Below, piece after piece: positions 48,647-61,876 of a DNA stretch of 64,000 nucleotides. The notes under the pieces are model-generated. The model did no database searches, was not told the origin of the DNA, and saw nothing but the letters and a program-made list of their open reading frames with translations. The position numbers were made by a program, and so were the translations under genes. The first letter of the stretch is position 1. Every line of letters starts with the position of its first letter. Where the stretch lies: contig CM076275.1 of the NCBI GenBank assembly GCA_038380795.1, positions 8,403,001 to 8,467,000 of the forward strand, read 5' to 3'. Origin of the DNA: Pyrocephalus nanus. Lineage: Eukaryota > Chordata > Aves > Passeriformes > Tyrannidae.

Positions 48647-51600
48647 GCATATGCAAATAAAGCCTAAATTGGGAAGGAATGTATTTTTGTGTTGATTTAC
48701 TAGTTTATGAGCCATTTCATATAGCAGGTCCTCAGCAATCAGCCCTGTAGGGTTTTTATATATGTGGCTTAGAATACAAAATTCAGCAGTACATCCAGTG
48801 TCTACATTTGTCAGTGAAATGATCAGAAATTTTGCGATGTTTTGTATTTGTTGTTGCAGATTAGGTTTTGAAGAAAGGGTCTTGTTAATTTGCTGTGGAT
48901 TTCCTGGCACTCTTCTGCTGTGCCGCAGGGATGAGGCAGTCAGAGGCAGCATTTTTCTTTCCTTAGAGCTCTCCTCTCCTCTCAGCTATAATTTATTCTC
49001 ATCTTCCTCTGCAGTTTGGCTCTCTACCCACTCTGGAGGGAAGTGTTGGCAGGGCAGTAATCCCTCTCCTACCCCGTATCTCTGGCAGATGGAAATCCCA
49101 GAAAGAGAAGGGGGGAAATTTTAGGTTTCCCTGCTTGAGCAATTTCCAGGGTGCTTTAAGATCCAGTAATGGCCTTTGCATTGGTGGAGCAGGTCAAGCT
49201 GCAAGAGGAAGGTCACTCCAAGTGTTCCTTGTGGGAAACTTTTCTTTCTCTGGTCCTGTGGGAGTGAGTGGGTGGAACTGGAAAAACCCCATAAAAAGTC
49301 ACTGCATAAGCTCTGCCGATTAAATAACACAGTTATTGGCAGTGTTGCACGGAGCTGAAATTACCCACAGCTCCTGGGGCTGGGGACTGTTCAGGTGACA
49401 GCTTCTGCTCGGATCCCTGGCTGCAGGTTTGGTACTTCTCTTTTTTTCCTGTCTTCCTCATCTCTCCAAAAAGAGCCATTTTGTTGTGCAGTCTGTGGGG
49501 TTTCGGCTGAAAGCCCTCAGCTCTGCTCTGGGTTTGCAGGTGTAGAGAGAGAGATCACTGGTGAGGGAGGGGAAGGGGACCAGAGCCTGGAGGGGCTCTG
49601 AAAAGGAAGGGGATGGGAGTGGAACACGGCTCCTTCCCCTTTACAAACAAGGAGTTTAGGAGTGGTTTTCCACCGCTCCTAAAGCCTGTGTGTAACACGA
49701 GGCTGCTTTTTGAAAGGCTGCTGCTTGATTAACACAGAGCAGAAATCCTTTCTGCAGTCTCCAAACGCTGTGGCCTGGGGATGGAGTTGGGCTCTCCTGG
49801 CTGGGATCAGGGCTGGGCTCCAAAGATTTGAGCATCAATGCCCTGGGAGGGGAGATGCCAGGGGAGCAGCAGTGCCTGGTCCTGCCTCCTGAGCACCCTG
49901 CAGCCAGTGCATGAGCTCCAGATCCCAGGAAGCAGTAGCACTGCACAGCAAATTCTTCCCATTCCTACCCTCCTGCATTACCCTCTGTGTCCAGCTTTGC
50001 CACTGCTTGAATTGGCTGCCTCAAATGAGTCATTTAAATTCAGACTTTCATCCATGGTGTTTCTGTCTGGGCTTTTTTCATTTTTCTTTTCCCTGTCAGC
50101 ATTCAGATTTCCTCACACACTGCACCAGTGACCTGATACCTGGGGATGCTTTGTGCACCGGTTGCCGCTGGAAATAGTTCACAAGTCAACATCAAAAGGG
50201 CACTAATGTGCTTTCTGAGATCAGCCCTACTGAATCCCCCAGACACAGAGGGACATGCCTATAATCTACAGTCAAAAAAAAGTGCCCACATACAATACTG
50301 AATATTTAGGCCTCTTGTTGTCAGTGTCTGGGGACTAGAAATCATTTCTCTCAGTGATCCTTTCTCCCTGTTGATGGATCTTTATTGTTAAAAACTGATC
50401 TTGAGATCTTTGGAGATGTTAATAATAGTTTTTTCTTCCGTAATTCTTTGCTCTGTGGTTTTTTATTCACTACTGTAGTTTTCCCTTTGGAATGCCCAAC
50501 ATGATAATATCAATTTAAACAATGTGCTTCAGTGATCTTTAAAAGAGTTCATGGCTGTTTTTTCATTTCCAGGAACCCCTGATTTTCCTGAGAATGTTAC
50601 AATGAGGCTAAAGTTATCTTGGTTTATTAGTATAACCAGGTATTTACAAATCTGACAGTTCTTTTAGACATTATTTCTGATAACATGCCTCAGCTGATTT
50701 TAAGTTTAATAAATCCCATGCAAGCAGACACAAAAAGGCATTTTGAGAATGGTGTAATTACAATTTGTATCCATGTAGTGTAATATATTTTGTAAATTCA
50801 GTTGCCTTTCTCCAGCTCTAGTGTGTGCACTATTTTGTAGGTTAAAGCATGTTTATCTCTGAATCTCTGATATGGGCTTTGCCCAACTCTGACTTGGTCT
50901 TCCTGTAGCTAATTGCTTTTTGGATGAAGATCATTTGGATCAAGGTGCTACTCAGTATTTATAAGTTATATTTTTAAATCTTCATATGGACCAAGTGGTA
51001 TCTTCTCCAAACAGAGTCCTCTGGCAGGAGCAGGTGCCTCACAGGGTGGGAATAGAGACATAAAAGCTTTCCTTTGGTAGGCTTTGCTTTGATTCCAGCA
51101 TCAGTCAGGAGTGATTGAAAAGCATTACATAAAATTAAGCTGCTGTTTTATGTTGGTACCCAGGGAGAATTAAACAAGCTCTGTGCTTGTTTCTGAATCT
51201 CCAGGAAACACCTGCACCATTAGCCTGTTGCTAGCAGTTTTAGGCAAGTCCAGACCTGGATGAGAGCTGATCCTTCTTGCACTGGCTGGGGCCATGTTGG
51301 TCAGAGAGCAACAAAAGGAAAATTCACCCAACACTCGTGCAACGGGTTCCCAGAATCATGTCAATCAGCTTCCTAATGCCACCACTAAATTTACTTAAAT
51401 AATTATAGAGGTTTAATGGATTTCACTTTTATTCCTCACCTGGGTATGACTATTAAGTCATGAAAGTTTTAAAAGCTTATAAATTAGCTGAAATGCCAAA
51501 TGAGTACAGCAGGGTGCCCTGTGTGAACTGCTGGTGTTTGAAACCACTGTAGCTGCTGAAGGGGCTTTACTCCTCTAGCGCAGTCAGGGCTGAGCCAGAC

Positions 51601-52789
51601 CTCTTGTTTGTCCCTGAACTGGTCACACAAACTTAAACAAGACACGAGAGACAGGCTCTGGCTTCTGAAACTTATACTTGAATTGCTAAAAAAAGTAGGG
51701 ACTGTGAGAGTCTTACAGGCTGTAGTGGGTAGGAAGCTAAATTAATGTAAAATGAAAGTTTGAAACCCTCACTTATTTGAGCAACATTAGGTTCCTCCAA
51801 TGCTGAATTCAGCCTCTTCCCCAGGAAAGACCACTCCCTGTTAAAAAATAACTGAAGAGTTTACTGAATGAGCTGAGAAGCAGATGCTTGAGAGCAGTGT
51901 GTATCTCAGTATTTCTCTGCAATGTGCTTTGAAACTTCTGCTTTTTGTGTGTTTGGGAGTTGTGATTTCTCCTGGAATAATCCAGAGAGTCATTTTAGGA
52001 GAGCCTCTGGAAGATGTTGCATATAAAATCAAATGTGCTTAGTGACTTCTGAGTTCCCCCCAGCCATGTTCCCCTCAGCCCAGGGTTTCTGTGGAAAAGT
52101 GTGTGCTACCTTTTCAGAAAATCCATATTTTACAGTAAGCCTCACCTGTGTAGTGCTTTAAGAGGAGACAAAAGAAAAAAAAAATCTTGAAAATAGAAGA
52201 AAACTCACAGTGATTTTCATTAGAGATCTCTATTATCAAACAGCACAGGATTCATTTTCTTGTCTATTTTCACCCTCCTCTGAGGATGAATGATGATTAA
52301 AGGACAGGATAATAAGTAGGAGGAGGGTGGGGGGAATGAGAACTTGCTGAGAAGCAGTTAAAATTTATAAAAAAAGAAAGATAAGGAGAAAGGAAAATAA
52401 GTGTTTCAGTTAACTAGTCAAGGTTAGCTTAGCACTGTATCTGCTTTAACTGGCATTATGAAAAATTATAGATGGCACAAAAGCAACTTCACTCGTGCTG
52501 AACCTCATGAAATTTATGTTGACAGCTTAGAGTATTTGTTCTTCTAGGAGGTTTCTTAAGCTCCCTGTGATGTCTTTTATATTTATTTTCTGATTTTTTT
52601 GGGGGTAAGATTCCTATGCAAAGGCTGCAAATCAGCATGTTAATCTTTCACTGCCTGTTGCAGCCAAGGTAAGCAAGAAAAAAATCCTTGTGGAGAAAGA
52701 GGGGGTTCGAGGAATAACTGCTCCGGTTTTGGTGCTTACTACCGAATGGGAAAGATTTTTGCAAAGGAGAGAAGAGGTTTTGAAGGGAG

Positions 52790-53900
52790 CGTCAGGTTCC
52801 ATTGCCACTGGGCTCTCCCTGCCCTCGGGGGTGCCCGCTCGGGGCTCTGGCGGTTCCGCAGTGTTTGTCCCCCCTTTTTGCCCTCGCCTGAGCTCGCACG
52901 AGTCAGTCGGGATGCGGCTCCTCGGCAGCCACACGCCCCCGGGAGCCTGGGCTGTGGGTTTCCCCCGCTCCCTCTCTGCCTGCCCGCGGGATGACGATGC
53001 CCGCAGGACAACGACGGGGGAACGCGGGGAGGACTCGGAGGGGGGCACGGGGAGGACGCGTCTCGTCCCGTCCCCTCGGTGCCGCCGCTGCCCCGGCGGG
53101 GCTGGCTGCCGGCCCCCGTCCGTGCCCACCCCTCGGCCGCCCAGGAGAGGGAGCCCGGCGGCCGCGGCTGCGCTGGGAGCCGCGGGGCTGCGCCAGGCGG
53201 GGGGCGGCGCGCAGGGAGCGCGGCCCCGGCGGAGCCCCCATCCCGGCCTCCCGCCGCCCCTGCCCCGCCGCGCCGGGAGCGGCTCCGGGCCGCCCCTCCC
53301 GAGCCTGCCCCAAGGGGAACGCCGCTCCCGCGGGTCGGGGCAGCCGCGGTGCCTCGTCCCGCGGCCCCCCCCGAGCATCGCCCGTCGCGGGGGCGCGGTG
53401 CCGGTACTCACAGTCCGCATCAGTTCACTCAACCCGCCCGGCTCGCAGCGCCGGGGGCATCGCGCAGCGCTCCGGCCGTCCCGCAGCTCGGCGGGGCTCG
53501 GGACCGGGCAAAGTAATCCCGTCTGCGCTAAACTCCAGGAGAGACGCTCCCGGAGCCCAGCTCTGCCTCTCTCCCTGGCTGCCCGTTTTTTCCCAGGAAG
53601 GCAGGAAAAGCTGCCGAGAAGAAGCTGCGCTCAACCGAAGATGTTAGGGGAGGCGAAGGGGGGTGGCTTTTTGCCCGCTGTGTGCCTCCATGCCTGTCAT
53701 TCCCTTGTCTTAATCCTTTAGGAAGGAGTCGCCAAGCAGACAGAGCGTTCCTGGAAGGGCGATGCTGCCGAGCCCTGCCCCGGGCAGAAGGAAGCCGGGA
53801 GATGCGTGGCCCGGGGCGGGCTGTGGGAGAGAGTGAGGAGCTGCCTCCGCCTGCGCCTTTCCGAGAGGGAAAAAGCATGGTAAGAGCTGGACCCCATCCC
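52790..53900. promoter_or_regulatory. CpG island, probable DRD1 promoter and first exon
   Basis: A 1.1-kb GC- and CpG-rich block lies 1.4-2.5 kb upstream of the DRD1 start codon. Mammalian DRD1 has a GC-rich, TATA-less promoter and a non-coding first exon, which this matches. A good plus-strand donor, CATG|GTAAGAG, is at 53880-53881 at its right edge. A minus-strand donor, ACT|GTGAGT, is at 53411-53410. Long open frames on both strands reflect GC bias. Confidence 0.7.
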
Positions 53901-55253
53901 TGGAGCGCAGCCCCGCTGAGCAGGAGGTGGGATTATTCCGGAATAGTTATGGAGAGCTATAACCTGGCAGTGGAGTTTTAAAGCGACTTGTCCCTGCTGG
54001 AAGAGGAACTCACTGAGGGCACCGCTGGCGTTGTGGCCGAGGGAAAGTCACTCACGTTCTTCTCCTCCTCTCGCCCTTCTTTCTGCATCCAGCGAACGGC
54101 AGTAGAAAGAACTAGTAGTTGGCTCTTGCCAGTGTTGGGAATACCGTGCCTTTCTCCTGGGATGATTTGCCCTGATGTGCCGCTTCCACGGGATGTACAA
54201 AGTGCGACTGGGACTGATCTGGCCAACAAAGTTTGCAGAGTGATCAGCAGGGGCCGTGGGATGGAGGGAGCTGGGCACGCACCAGCAGGGTCCGTCACGT
54301 ACAGTCCGACAGCACAGACCTGCTGCTTCCTTGAAAACTAACTCCTTGATGGTCCAGCTCTTACTTCTCCCCTGCCAATTTGCACTTTCAGGGAAAAGAA
54401 AAACAATACACACCCCATGCAATGCAGTGTTCCTGTGCTGGTTTTGTATATAAGATTTGCTATGCAATTACAAAACTAAAAGAGGAGGAGAAACGGCCCT
54501 GCATCCCAGAGCAAACAGAGAATCAGAGGTGAAAGGTAGGAGCCAGCATTTCTTGTTTAAATGAAACTAAATGACCTGAGCTACTTCTTGCTGAAATTTT
54601 TTAGAACACACCTACTGTATGTTTATGTATTTTGTCTTGGAAAGGTAAAAGAGTTTGAAACAAAGTGAAGATTTGCTTTCTGACACTACCAAGAAACAGA
54701 GAACTGATGCATTTTGTAACAGGAATGTACTGAGGAGGAAGGATGGAGTGTTTCATCAGTGAGACATTTAGAGAACTAGTGAAAAGGCACCTTGTATAAT
54801 ACGCTTCAGTAAATATGAAGGGCTAGTGCAATGGACACTGGAAACACTCGATCAATAGTCTATTTAAGTGGGAATATATGCAAGCATGGAAAAGTGATTG
54901 CTTTCCTGTCTGTGGGGTGTGTTTGGAGAGGACAGCAGCAGAACATTTGCAGGTGAGCTGTCTGAGTTAAGCTGCTTCATGCTGGGGTGATGCAGTGTGT
55001 TTCTGAAGGGATTGCTAAAAAACCCAGTCTGTAGGGTGGACTGTGGTTATGCATTTTCAGTTCCTGCTCATAGAGCTTTCATGATGTTTTTCAGGATAAT
55101 TGAAAGTGGGTGAGGTCCATCTGAGGGTGAAGGGACTATAAGAAAGGACCTTTGGTCCTTGGCATGAGTAATTAATGGACGTCTGATGTGTCTAATCTCT
55201 GCAAGACAAGGAGCTGATGTCGTCATGAAAATCATGATATGATTTTCCCTCAG

Positions 55254-55261
55254 GAGAAACT
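55254..55261 (+). other. DRD1: Candidate start of DRD1 coding exon (5' UTR acceptor)
   Basis: A good acceptor (GATTTTCCCTCAG, AG at 55252-55253) sits 8 bases before the ATG. Mammalian DRD1 has one intron in the 5' UTR, so a spliced 5' UTR is plausible, perhaps from the donor at 53880. An unspliced 5' UTR cannot be excluded. Confidence 0.45.
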
Positions 55262-56620
55262 ATGACTTGGAACGACACCACTATGGACGGGGAAGGGTTG
55301 CTGGTGGAAAGGGACTCCTCTTCCTTTCGGATCCTCACGGGCTGCTTCCTCTCGCTACTGATCCTCTCCACGCTGCTGGGAAACACGCTGGTCTGTGCAG
55401 CTGTCATTAGGTTTCGCCACCTCAGGTCCAAGGTGACCAACTTCTTTGTCATCTCCTTGGCCGTGTCAGATCTCTTAGTGGCAGTTTTGGTCATGCCTTG
55501 GAAAGCTGTGGCTGAGATTGCCGGTTTCTGGCCTTTTGGTTCATTTTGTAACATCTGGGTGGCCTTTGATATTATGTGCTCAACAGCCTCCATCTTAAAT
55601 CTCTGTGTCATTAGTGTGGACAGATACTGGGCCATCTCCAGCCCATTTAGGTATGAGAGGAAAATGACCCCCAAGGCAGCCTTCATCATGATCAGCGTGG
55701 CGTGGACTTTGTCCGTGCTGATTTCCTTCATCCCTGTGCAGCTGAACTGGCACAAGGCTACAACCACAAGCTTTTTGGACTTAAATGCCAGCTTACAAGG
55801 TGTAAGCATGGACAACTGTGATTCTAGCCTAAACAGGATGTATGCCATCTCCTCCTCTCTAATTAGTTTCTATATACCTGTGGCCATCATGATAGTGACT
55901 TACACGAGGATATACCGGATTGCTCAGAAGCAAATACGACGCATCTCAGCTCTGGAGAGAGCAGCAGTGCACGCCAAGAACTGCCAGAACACGAGCGGCA
56001 ACAGGAGCAGTATGGACTGCCAGCAACCAGAGAGCAACTTCAAAATGTCCTTCAAGAGGGAAACAAAGGTTTTAAAGACTCTGTCAGTGATCATGGGGGT
56101 GTTTGTGTGCTGCTGGTTGCCATTTTTTGTATTGAACTGCATGATTCCCTTCTGTGAGCCTACCCAGCCGTCCAAGGGAGCAGAGGCTTTCTGCATTAAT
56201 TCCACCACCTTTGATGTTTTTATATGGTTTGGATGGGCAAATTCTTCCCTCAACCCCATCATTTATGCCTTCAATGCTGACTTCCGCAAGGCATTTTCAA
56301 CCCTGCTGGGCTGCTACAGGCTCTGCCCCATGTCTGGCAATGCCATAGAGACTGTGAGCATTAACAACAATGGGGCAGTAGTTTTTTCAAGCCAACACGA
56401 GGCCAAAGGGTCCAGCCCCAAGGAGTCTAATCTGGTTTATCTGATTCCACATTCAATTATCTGTCCAGAAGAAGAACCTCTTAAAAAGGAAGAAGAGGGT
56501 GAACTCTCTAAGACCTTGGAGAAAATGTCTCCAGCATTGTCGGGTATCTTGGATTACGAAGTTGATGTTTCTTTGGAAAAGATCAATCCCATTACACAAA
56601 ATGGGCAGCATAAAACCTGA
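55262..56620 (+). CDS. DRD1: DRD1 (D1A dopamine receptor), intronless, complete
   Basis: DRD1 is a class A G-protein-coupled receptor that couples to Gs/Golf and raises cAMP, mainly in striatal neurons. The single-exon frame encodes 452 aa (human 446). All seven helices are present. Key residues are intact: Asp103 (3.32) for the amine; DRY at 120-122; Ser198, Ser199 and Ser202 in helix 5 for the catechol; CWLPFF at 284-289; NPIIY at 331-335. Cys96 and Cys186 should form the extracellular disulfide. N-glycosylation motifs lie at Asn4 and Asn175. Cys351 and Cys355 (GCYRLC) are likely palmitoylation sites. The long tail ends [16 protein letters not shown], matching the conserved D1A tail and excluding DRD5. 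The start gives the short [11 protein letters not shown]-terminus, aligned with MRTLNTSAMDG in human. Nothing is broken. Confidence 0.98.
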   Translation: MTWNDTTMDGEGLLVERDSSSFRILTGCFLSLLILSTLLGNTLVCAAVIRFRHLRSKVTNFFVISLAVSDLLVAVLVMPWKAVAEIAGFWPFGSFCNIWVAFDIMCSTASILNLCVISVDRYWAISSPFRYERKMTPKAAFIMISVAWTLSVLISFIPVQLNWHKATTTSFLDLNASLQGVSMDNCDSSLNRMYAISSSLISFYIPVAIMIVTYTRIYRIAQKQIRRISALERAAVHAKNCQNTSGNRSSMDCQQPESNFKMSFKRETKVLKTLSVIMGVFVCCWLPFFVLNCMIPFCEPTQPSKGAEAFCINSTTFDVFIWFGWANSSLNPIIYAFNADFRKAFSTLLGCYRLCPMSGNAIETVSINNNGAVVFSSQHEAKGSSPKESNLVYLIPHSIICPEEEPLKKEEEGELSKTLEKMSPALSGILDYEVDVSLEKINPITQNGQHKT

Positions 56621-58415
56621 ACAGAAAGGTTTACTCAGCAAGACCCAATGGTGTATATTGTAATAATCTTTTGGGGGAATATACAAGATTTTGTTGGTAA
56701 GAAACTAAGCTCTAGGGAGAAAAATACACATTTACACCAAGCCCAGAATTAATTTTCCTGGCATTCAAAGCAAATTTAACATTATGAACAATAAACACAA
56801 AAAGATACTGGAAATTGGTTATAAAAAAAGATGTTAAACTGTACTGTTCACACTGAGGAAAATACACAAATTTAGATACAGTGCAGTGACAAAGAAATTA
56901 TTGCTTCTCTACACAGAGAAACCAATTTCCAGCTTAAAGTGAGGCAAAAGATAAATGTTGAGTATTTAAAGATTAATGTTTACTAGAAGTTAAAAGATTG
57001 CTGTGTCTTGTGATAGTGGGTGTTAACAGGTCCTAATTAAAGACTGAGGGATTGTAAAGGTAGGTAGATGCCTTCTTAAAATTATTTCTGAAATATAATT
57101 GAGCCTTATAATGAGAATGGTTATTTTTAAAGCTTTGGGAGGTAATATGTTGATACTGGTTTTATTTATTTATTGTTTTAAATTGATATTTTTCATATGT
57201 TATAACAGATCTAGCTTTATTTATGTTATTTAAGATGTCTAAATAATGGGATATTTTTGGAGTGTCATAACTGCATTTTGACCAGTCAACCAGTCAGCAC
57301 TTTATTACAAGCTCGGATAGTCTGGAGAGCTGGTGAGGGGAATAGAGGAATGTTAAGAAGCTCAGCAAGAAATGAAGGAATCAACTAAACTGATGCTGTG
57401 GTGGAGTTCGTTTGCTTGTGGGCTTTTTTTTTTTTTAAGTGGGATTTCTTTCAAAAGATAGGACCAGCGTTGACTGAGTTGTGAATTCTCTTCCCTTATA
57501 GAAATAAAAGAAATTGCTGCTATTTATTTTTAAAAAAGTTTCATGTTACAAAGACTTTGCTAGAATGTCAAGTTTGTGGATCTGTAAATACCTTAAATAT
57601 GACTACAACCTTAAGAAGAATCCAATTTGGGAAGGAGAGCTTCTTAGATAACAATTCTTAGTATATAATGTTTTGTATTTATGTAAGATAAACAGCTTTC
57701 TCAGACTTTTCTTATTTCAAGTCTTGGATATCTTTTCTGAACAAACACAATGGGTTATAATGGTAGTAAAGAAGCCAAACGTCGTTATCACTGGTGTTAC
57801 TGCAGGACCACCTGGGTCATTCTGTCTGTCTGCTACTCTGTCAGAATTCAAATGTGAGGTACCTGGTGCTTTACTTTGGGAACTGGGAGGACATTACATG
57901 TTAGTAATTGCCGTGTCAATAGTCCATTCAATAAGGAATAGTGCCTCATTACCATTTTGGATTAAGACATTTCTAAATACGGATGGAACTGCAGCCCCCA
58001 CCTCAAAATCCTCCTGTGAACTCCAAAAAAGTTGCCAATGTTTAATTAAAAAAACCTGCTACTTCTCCACTGTCCTTCCCTGCTGCTTCCCTTGTAATGC
58101 CAAAAGCAGTGAGCATTAGCAACAGGAACACTGGGTGTTAATAGTCAGCAGCGTTCAAAGAAATCGATTTCTTTTCTGAATGGGAGAAAATACCCCTTGG
58201 AGCAACTTTTTCGTAACATATATCAAAAACATGTGTTGTCAGGAAAAGAGAACTGAGAGGAAAAAAAATTAACAAACTATATACATCCTGCATCAGGTCT
58301 GTGTATTTATGTATTGTGAATGTTTTCATAATTTTATTGCCTGTATGCTGCTTTCATACATATAATAAAATTATTTTGTGAACAGAAGGTCAAATAAAAC
58401 AATCTACATTGCATT
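56621..58415 (+). other. DRD1: DRD1 3' UTR (extent inferred)
   Basis: The sequence after the stop is AT-rich with many ATTTA-type and T-rich stretches and no coding frame of note. Two canonical polyadenylation signals close together at 58364 and 58393 suggest an end near 58.4 kb, giving about 1.8 kb. An earlier AATAAA at 57503 could give a shorter form. Confidence 0.6.
58364..58398 (+). terminator. Paired AATAAA polyadenylation signals of DRD1
   Basis: AATAAA occurs at 58364-58369 and again at 58393-58398, followed by sequence with T- and GT-rich stretches. They are the likely distal end of the DRD1 transcript. A proximal AATAAA is at 57503-57508. Confidence 0.55.
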
Positions 58416-58740
58416 TATTAAATTCATGCTGTTTTTTGGCAGTTGTATTGATTGTGTTAAAGGGAAGGACAGTTCCTTTTTTCCCCCATTTGCCTTTATT
58501 TGGGTTCACAGCCATATGGCCGATGGAAATTTCTATTAGAAGCAGGGGAAACCTCCCTGCCAGAGACCTCTGAGCCCTTGCTCTAAACTAGGATTTGAAA
58601 ACAGTAAAAGCAGTTTGGAAGCAACCACTTGCTTTAACTGTGTAAAGCTTGACCTACTGGTGACTCTTATTTCAAAGGTATTTTTTGCTTTGGTGTAACA
58701 GCATAATGAACTTGGTGTATAGAATGCTTTTATTACTGCT

Positions 58741-58791
58741 TTTTTCCTTTCCCCCCTTCTCTCCCCCCCCTTCTCCCCCCCCCCCCCCCCC
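58741..58791. repeat. Polypyrimidine tract ending in 17 C
   Basis: Fifty-one bases of only C and T, finishing in an unbroken run of C at 58775-58791. The run length may be unreliable in assembly. Confidence 0.9.
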
Positions 58792-61700
58792 AAATTGTGG
58801 AGTATTTCTCAAAGCTGAACTGCTAGTTTTTGTTTTTTGGAGCAAAATGAATAATTTCAGAAGTGATGTGATGGTGGGTGCAGCTGAGGTGTCCTCCTGT
58901 TCCTGGCAGCCCTGTACTTTGTTTTTGCCTCTGTCAGCAGATTCACTTTGAATTGAAGGAACAAACCTACGTTGTCACTTCTGCCTTGAGCATTTGCAGC
59001 AGGACCCGTCCAGCATCTGGGGCTGGAGCTGGTGCAGGAGCTGCTGGGATGTCCAGCTGCCAAAAATAAAATTCTGTGGTTTCTTACTTATTCTCAAATC
59101 TCCCAGAAGTCTGATACAATAGCAAAATACAGAGTATGATTTAAGGGCATCATGTAAACCAAGAGGCTGTTTATGCATCACTTTATAGGGAATGATTTGT
59201 ATTCTGAAACAAATGGTTGCTCTGCTGCAACCAGGAGCCATCCCAGGACCTCTCTCCTTGCAGAAGGAGCTGAGTTTCAGGGGGCTCTGTGAATGTTGGT
59301 GAAGTGCTGCTGCTGTTGCTACTGGAGTGATGGGCACCCAGTGAGAAGCAGGACAGGGGAGGCACTTGGATGAGTTTAGTTTATTGTTTTCTCTCTCATT
59401 CTGTTTAAACTAATTTTGGCTTCTGACTCCTTTTTCTTATATACCTTTTAAAATGAAGACCAAATGAATTGGCCTTGATCTTCATTTACCAATGTATCTC
59501 ATTTACCCCTTTTTTTCCAGCCTTCCCAGTAGTTTTCTCTACCTGTCCTCTCTGCTTTTCCTCCCACCATTGCCAGACCATTTCTGTCACTCTGGCTCTT
59601 ATTTGCCACAGTAATGCTTTGCTTGGAGGAAAGTCCAAATTAAGATCCTTCCCTCCAGCATGGCCAAGAGTTCCCTTCCCACAGCCTGCACCCAGAAATG
59701 CCTCTTACCTGTTGCAGAGCCTGGAGAGCAGTGTCAGGGGTGAGTAGAAGGAACAACAGCATGTACCTGCTAACTGCTGCTCTATTTATGTGCTGAGTTA
59801 ATTGCTCAGAAGCTGTATTACCTGCTCTGTGCCTGCTCCCCAGCTGCTCAAAACCAGTGGTCTGCCCTTTTCTCCCTGCCTTGTTCCCCCCCAGCAGTAT
59901 TTTCATCTGCAGAGTGAACCTTGCCTTGTCCCTTTCTGCAGATAACCTGGGTAACCTTTTTTCCTGCATTGCTTCCTCGTGACTGAAGGTATTTTTCTGT
60001 TTGTGGATGGAAGAGGTTAATAATTCACCTGATGGCCTTGATGAAGGAGCTGTTTGCAATGAGTGAACCGTAATCACTAGATTAAATCTGAATACATTTC
60101 TCCCTTCCCTCGTCAAGAATTTTATGCTGATTTGAGTTTCTGACATAACAAAGCATGCAAAAGATAGAGGATGAAGGATGCCTTTGCTGAGGTATGGTTT
60201 TAATGACACAGTTATTGAGAGCCAGTCCTGCTTTTTTTTCAGATCAATAGTTTTCAGAAGCACCCAAATCTGATTGAAATCTCAAAAGCCCGCTATGCTT
60301 AGTATCTTGAAAGGCAGATTATTCCAGCAATAATTTTGGTTTTTAATATAATCATAGCAGAATATGTTCCTTACGTGACCACACAATGAATGTGACAACA
60401 AATAAGGAACACAATGATATCCATTTCATAGCTTTTAAAAGATGGAAATAGATATCCAAAGTGTTCTTTTACTGGTCTGTTGCAGTAGAGGTGGGGTATG
60501 GGCTGAACCAAGTCTTGAGTGCGAGTTTCGGATCAGGTTAGTGCTGATCCCCTCTTTTGAGAGAGGGACTCTCTGGGTGCCTCATGAACCACACAGGTGG
60601 CTGCTGGGAGTGCATGATGATACTGTTTCCACACCCCAAATCTCAAATTTGGGGCTGCACTTGTGAACACCAGCCTTCCCAGAGGGATCTGCCAAGCCCT
60701 GGGCTGCTGGCCCTGCTGCCCTCTCTGCCAGGCACAGCTCCTTCGAAACCACCTCTGCCAGAGCGTTTCTACAGATTTCTGCAGTAATTCTGAGGCTGAA
60801 CATGTAAGTCAAGTATATGGTGGTTGTTTTCATGGTGGTTGTTTTTACAGTCACAGTCAGAATGAAGTGGGAAGTTTCTGCTCTGCCTGTTCTTACTCTG
60901 TTTCTAGGAAAAGCTCTGGTCAAGGATACTGCTGCCCTGCTGTGCTTCTGGCCATTGCTTTTCTACTTTGTGTTTCCCTTGCAGTCGTGCCAGGCTGTTC
61001 CTCCCTGTTTCAAGGAGGGATGTTCTGGTTGGTTCTTTGGTGAAGGAGTTTCCTTGGTCCCTGTGGGTGCAGCGCTGATGGATGGCACTGACAGAGGGGT
61101 GCAAACCCTGCTACCTGTCACCTGGAGCTACAGCCACACACCCGGACCCTGACTGTGCACTGAAATGACATCAGTGTCAAGGCTTTAACTCCTGTCCCTC
61201 TGGATGGGGTTGGCTTCACCCAGGAAGGCCGTGTGGGGATCAAAGGGATACTTTGGGTCTCACTCATCATCACCCTGGGAGGTGCTGAGGTGGATGATTT
61301 GGTGTAAAAGAGGCATAAAAGAGAAAGGGGCTCTGGGATTGGCTGCAGGGGAGCAGCAATGGGATGGTGGCACAGGGGAAATCCTTTGCCCAGGTGCCCT
61401 GCTGGAATCCTGGGCCTTCAGAGAGGGATAAAGGAAGAGCCCAGGTCCAGGTCAGACCCAAGGACCAAAACAGCTCCCAGTCCCTGCATTGTCACAGGGC
61501 TGGCTTGGTGGGGAACATGGTTCTTGCTTGGGATCAGGCTTGGACCAGCCCAAGGAGGCTCAGCACTGCCCAGGAATGCTCAGTGGATGAGCTGGTCTGG
61601 CTTTGGGCTGCGATTTGACTCAAAAATAAATTAAATTTATAATTATGTCTGTGGCAGGGGATTTTTACAGCTGAATGACACTTTGCTTTACTCCAGATAA

Positions 61701-61857
61701 CTCATACATTTGTGTTCCTCGGATCTCCTGTATTTGTTGTCAGTAGCTCCCCTCCAAACCAGTTGCATTTTTTTGTGTTTGAATAGTTCCCACACAACAG
61801 AACTAGAACTTTTTGTGGGACATTTCAAATAACAACAACAAAAACCCCAAATCAAAC

Positions 61858-61876
61858 AAAAAAAAAAAAAAAAAAA
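61858..61876. repeat. Poly-A tract
   Basis: About 19 A, continued by AAAG-type repeats to about 61891. It follows ACAACAACA and CAAACAAA motifs, suggesting an old retroposon tail, but no body is recognised. Confidence 0.8.

Larger units (their letters stand above)
46881..52750. other. Intergenic, no gene seen
   Basis: Nearly 6 kb without a supportable exon. It includes an A-run pair at 48616-48646 and an AT-rich stretch at about 48060-48560. 46.9-47.9 kb is less AT-rich and looks unique; I do not recognise it. All open frames here are short. Confidence 0.6.

Noticed and set aside
52632..53721. Open frames up to 343 codons in the DRD1 CpG island, both strands
   Set aside because: Pro/Arg/Ala/Gly-rich translations of GC-rich DNA, overlapping each other in most frames; no homology recognised.
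59640..60263. 207-codon minus-strand open frame downstream of DRD1
   Set aside because: With random stops, a frame this long is expected roughly 0.3 times in 64 kb over six frames. No domain, splice or promoter support.
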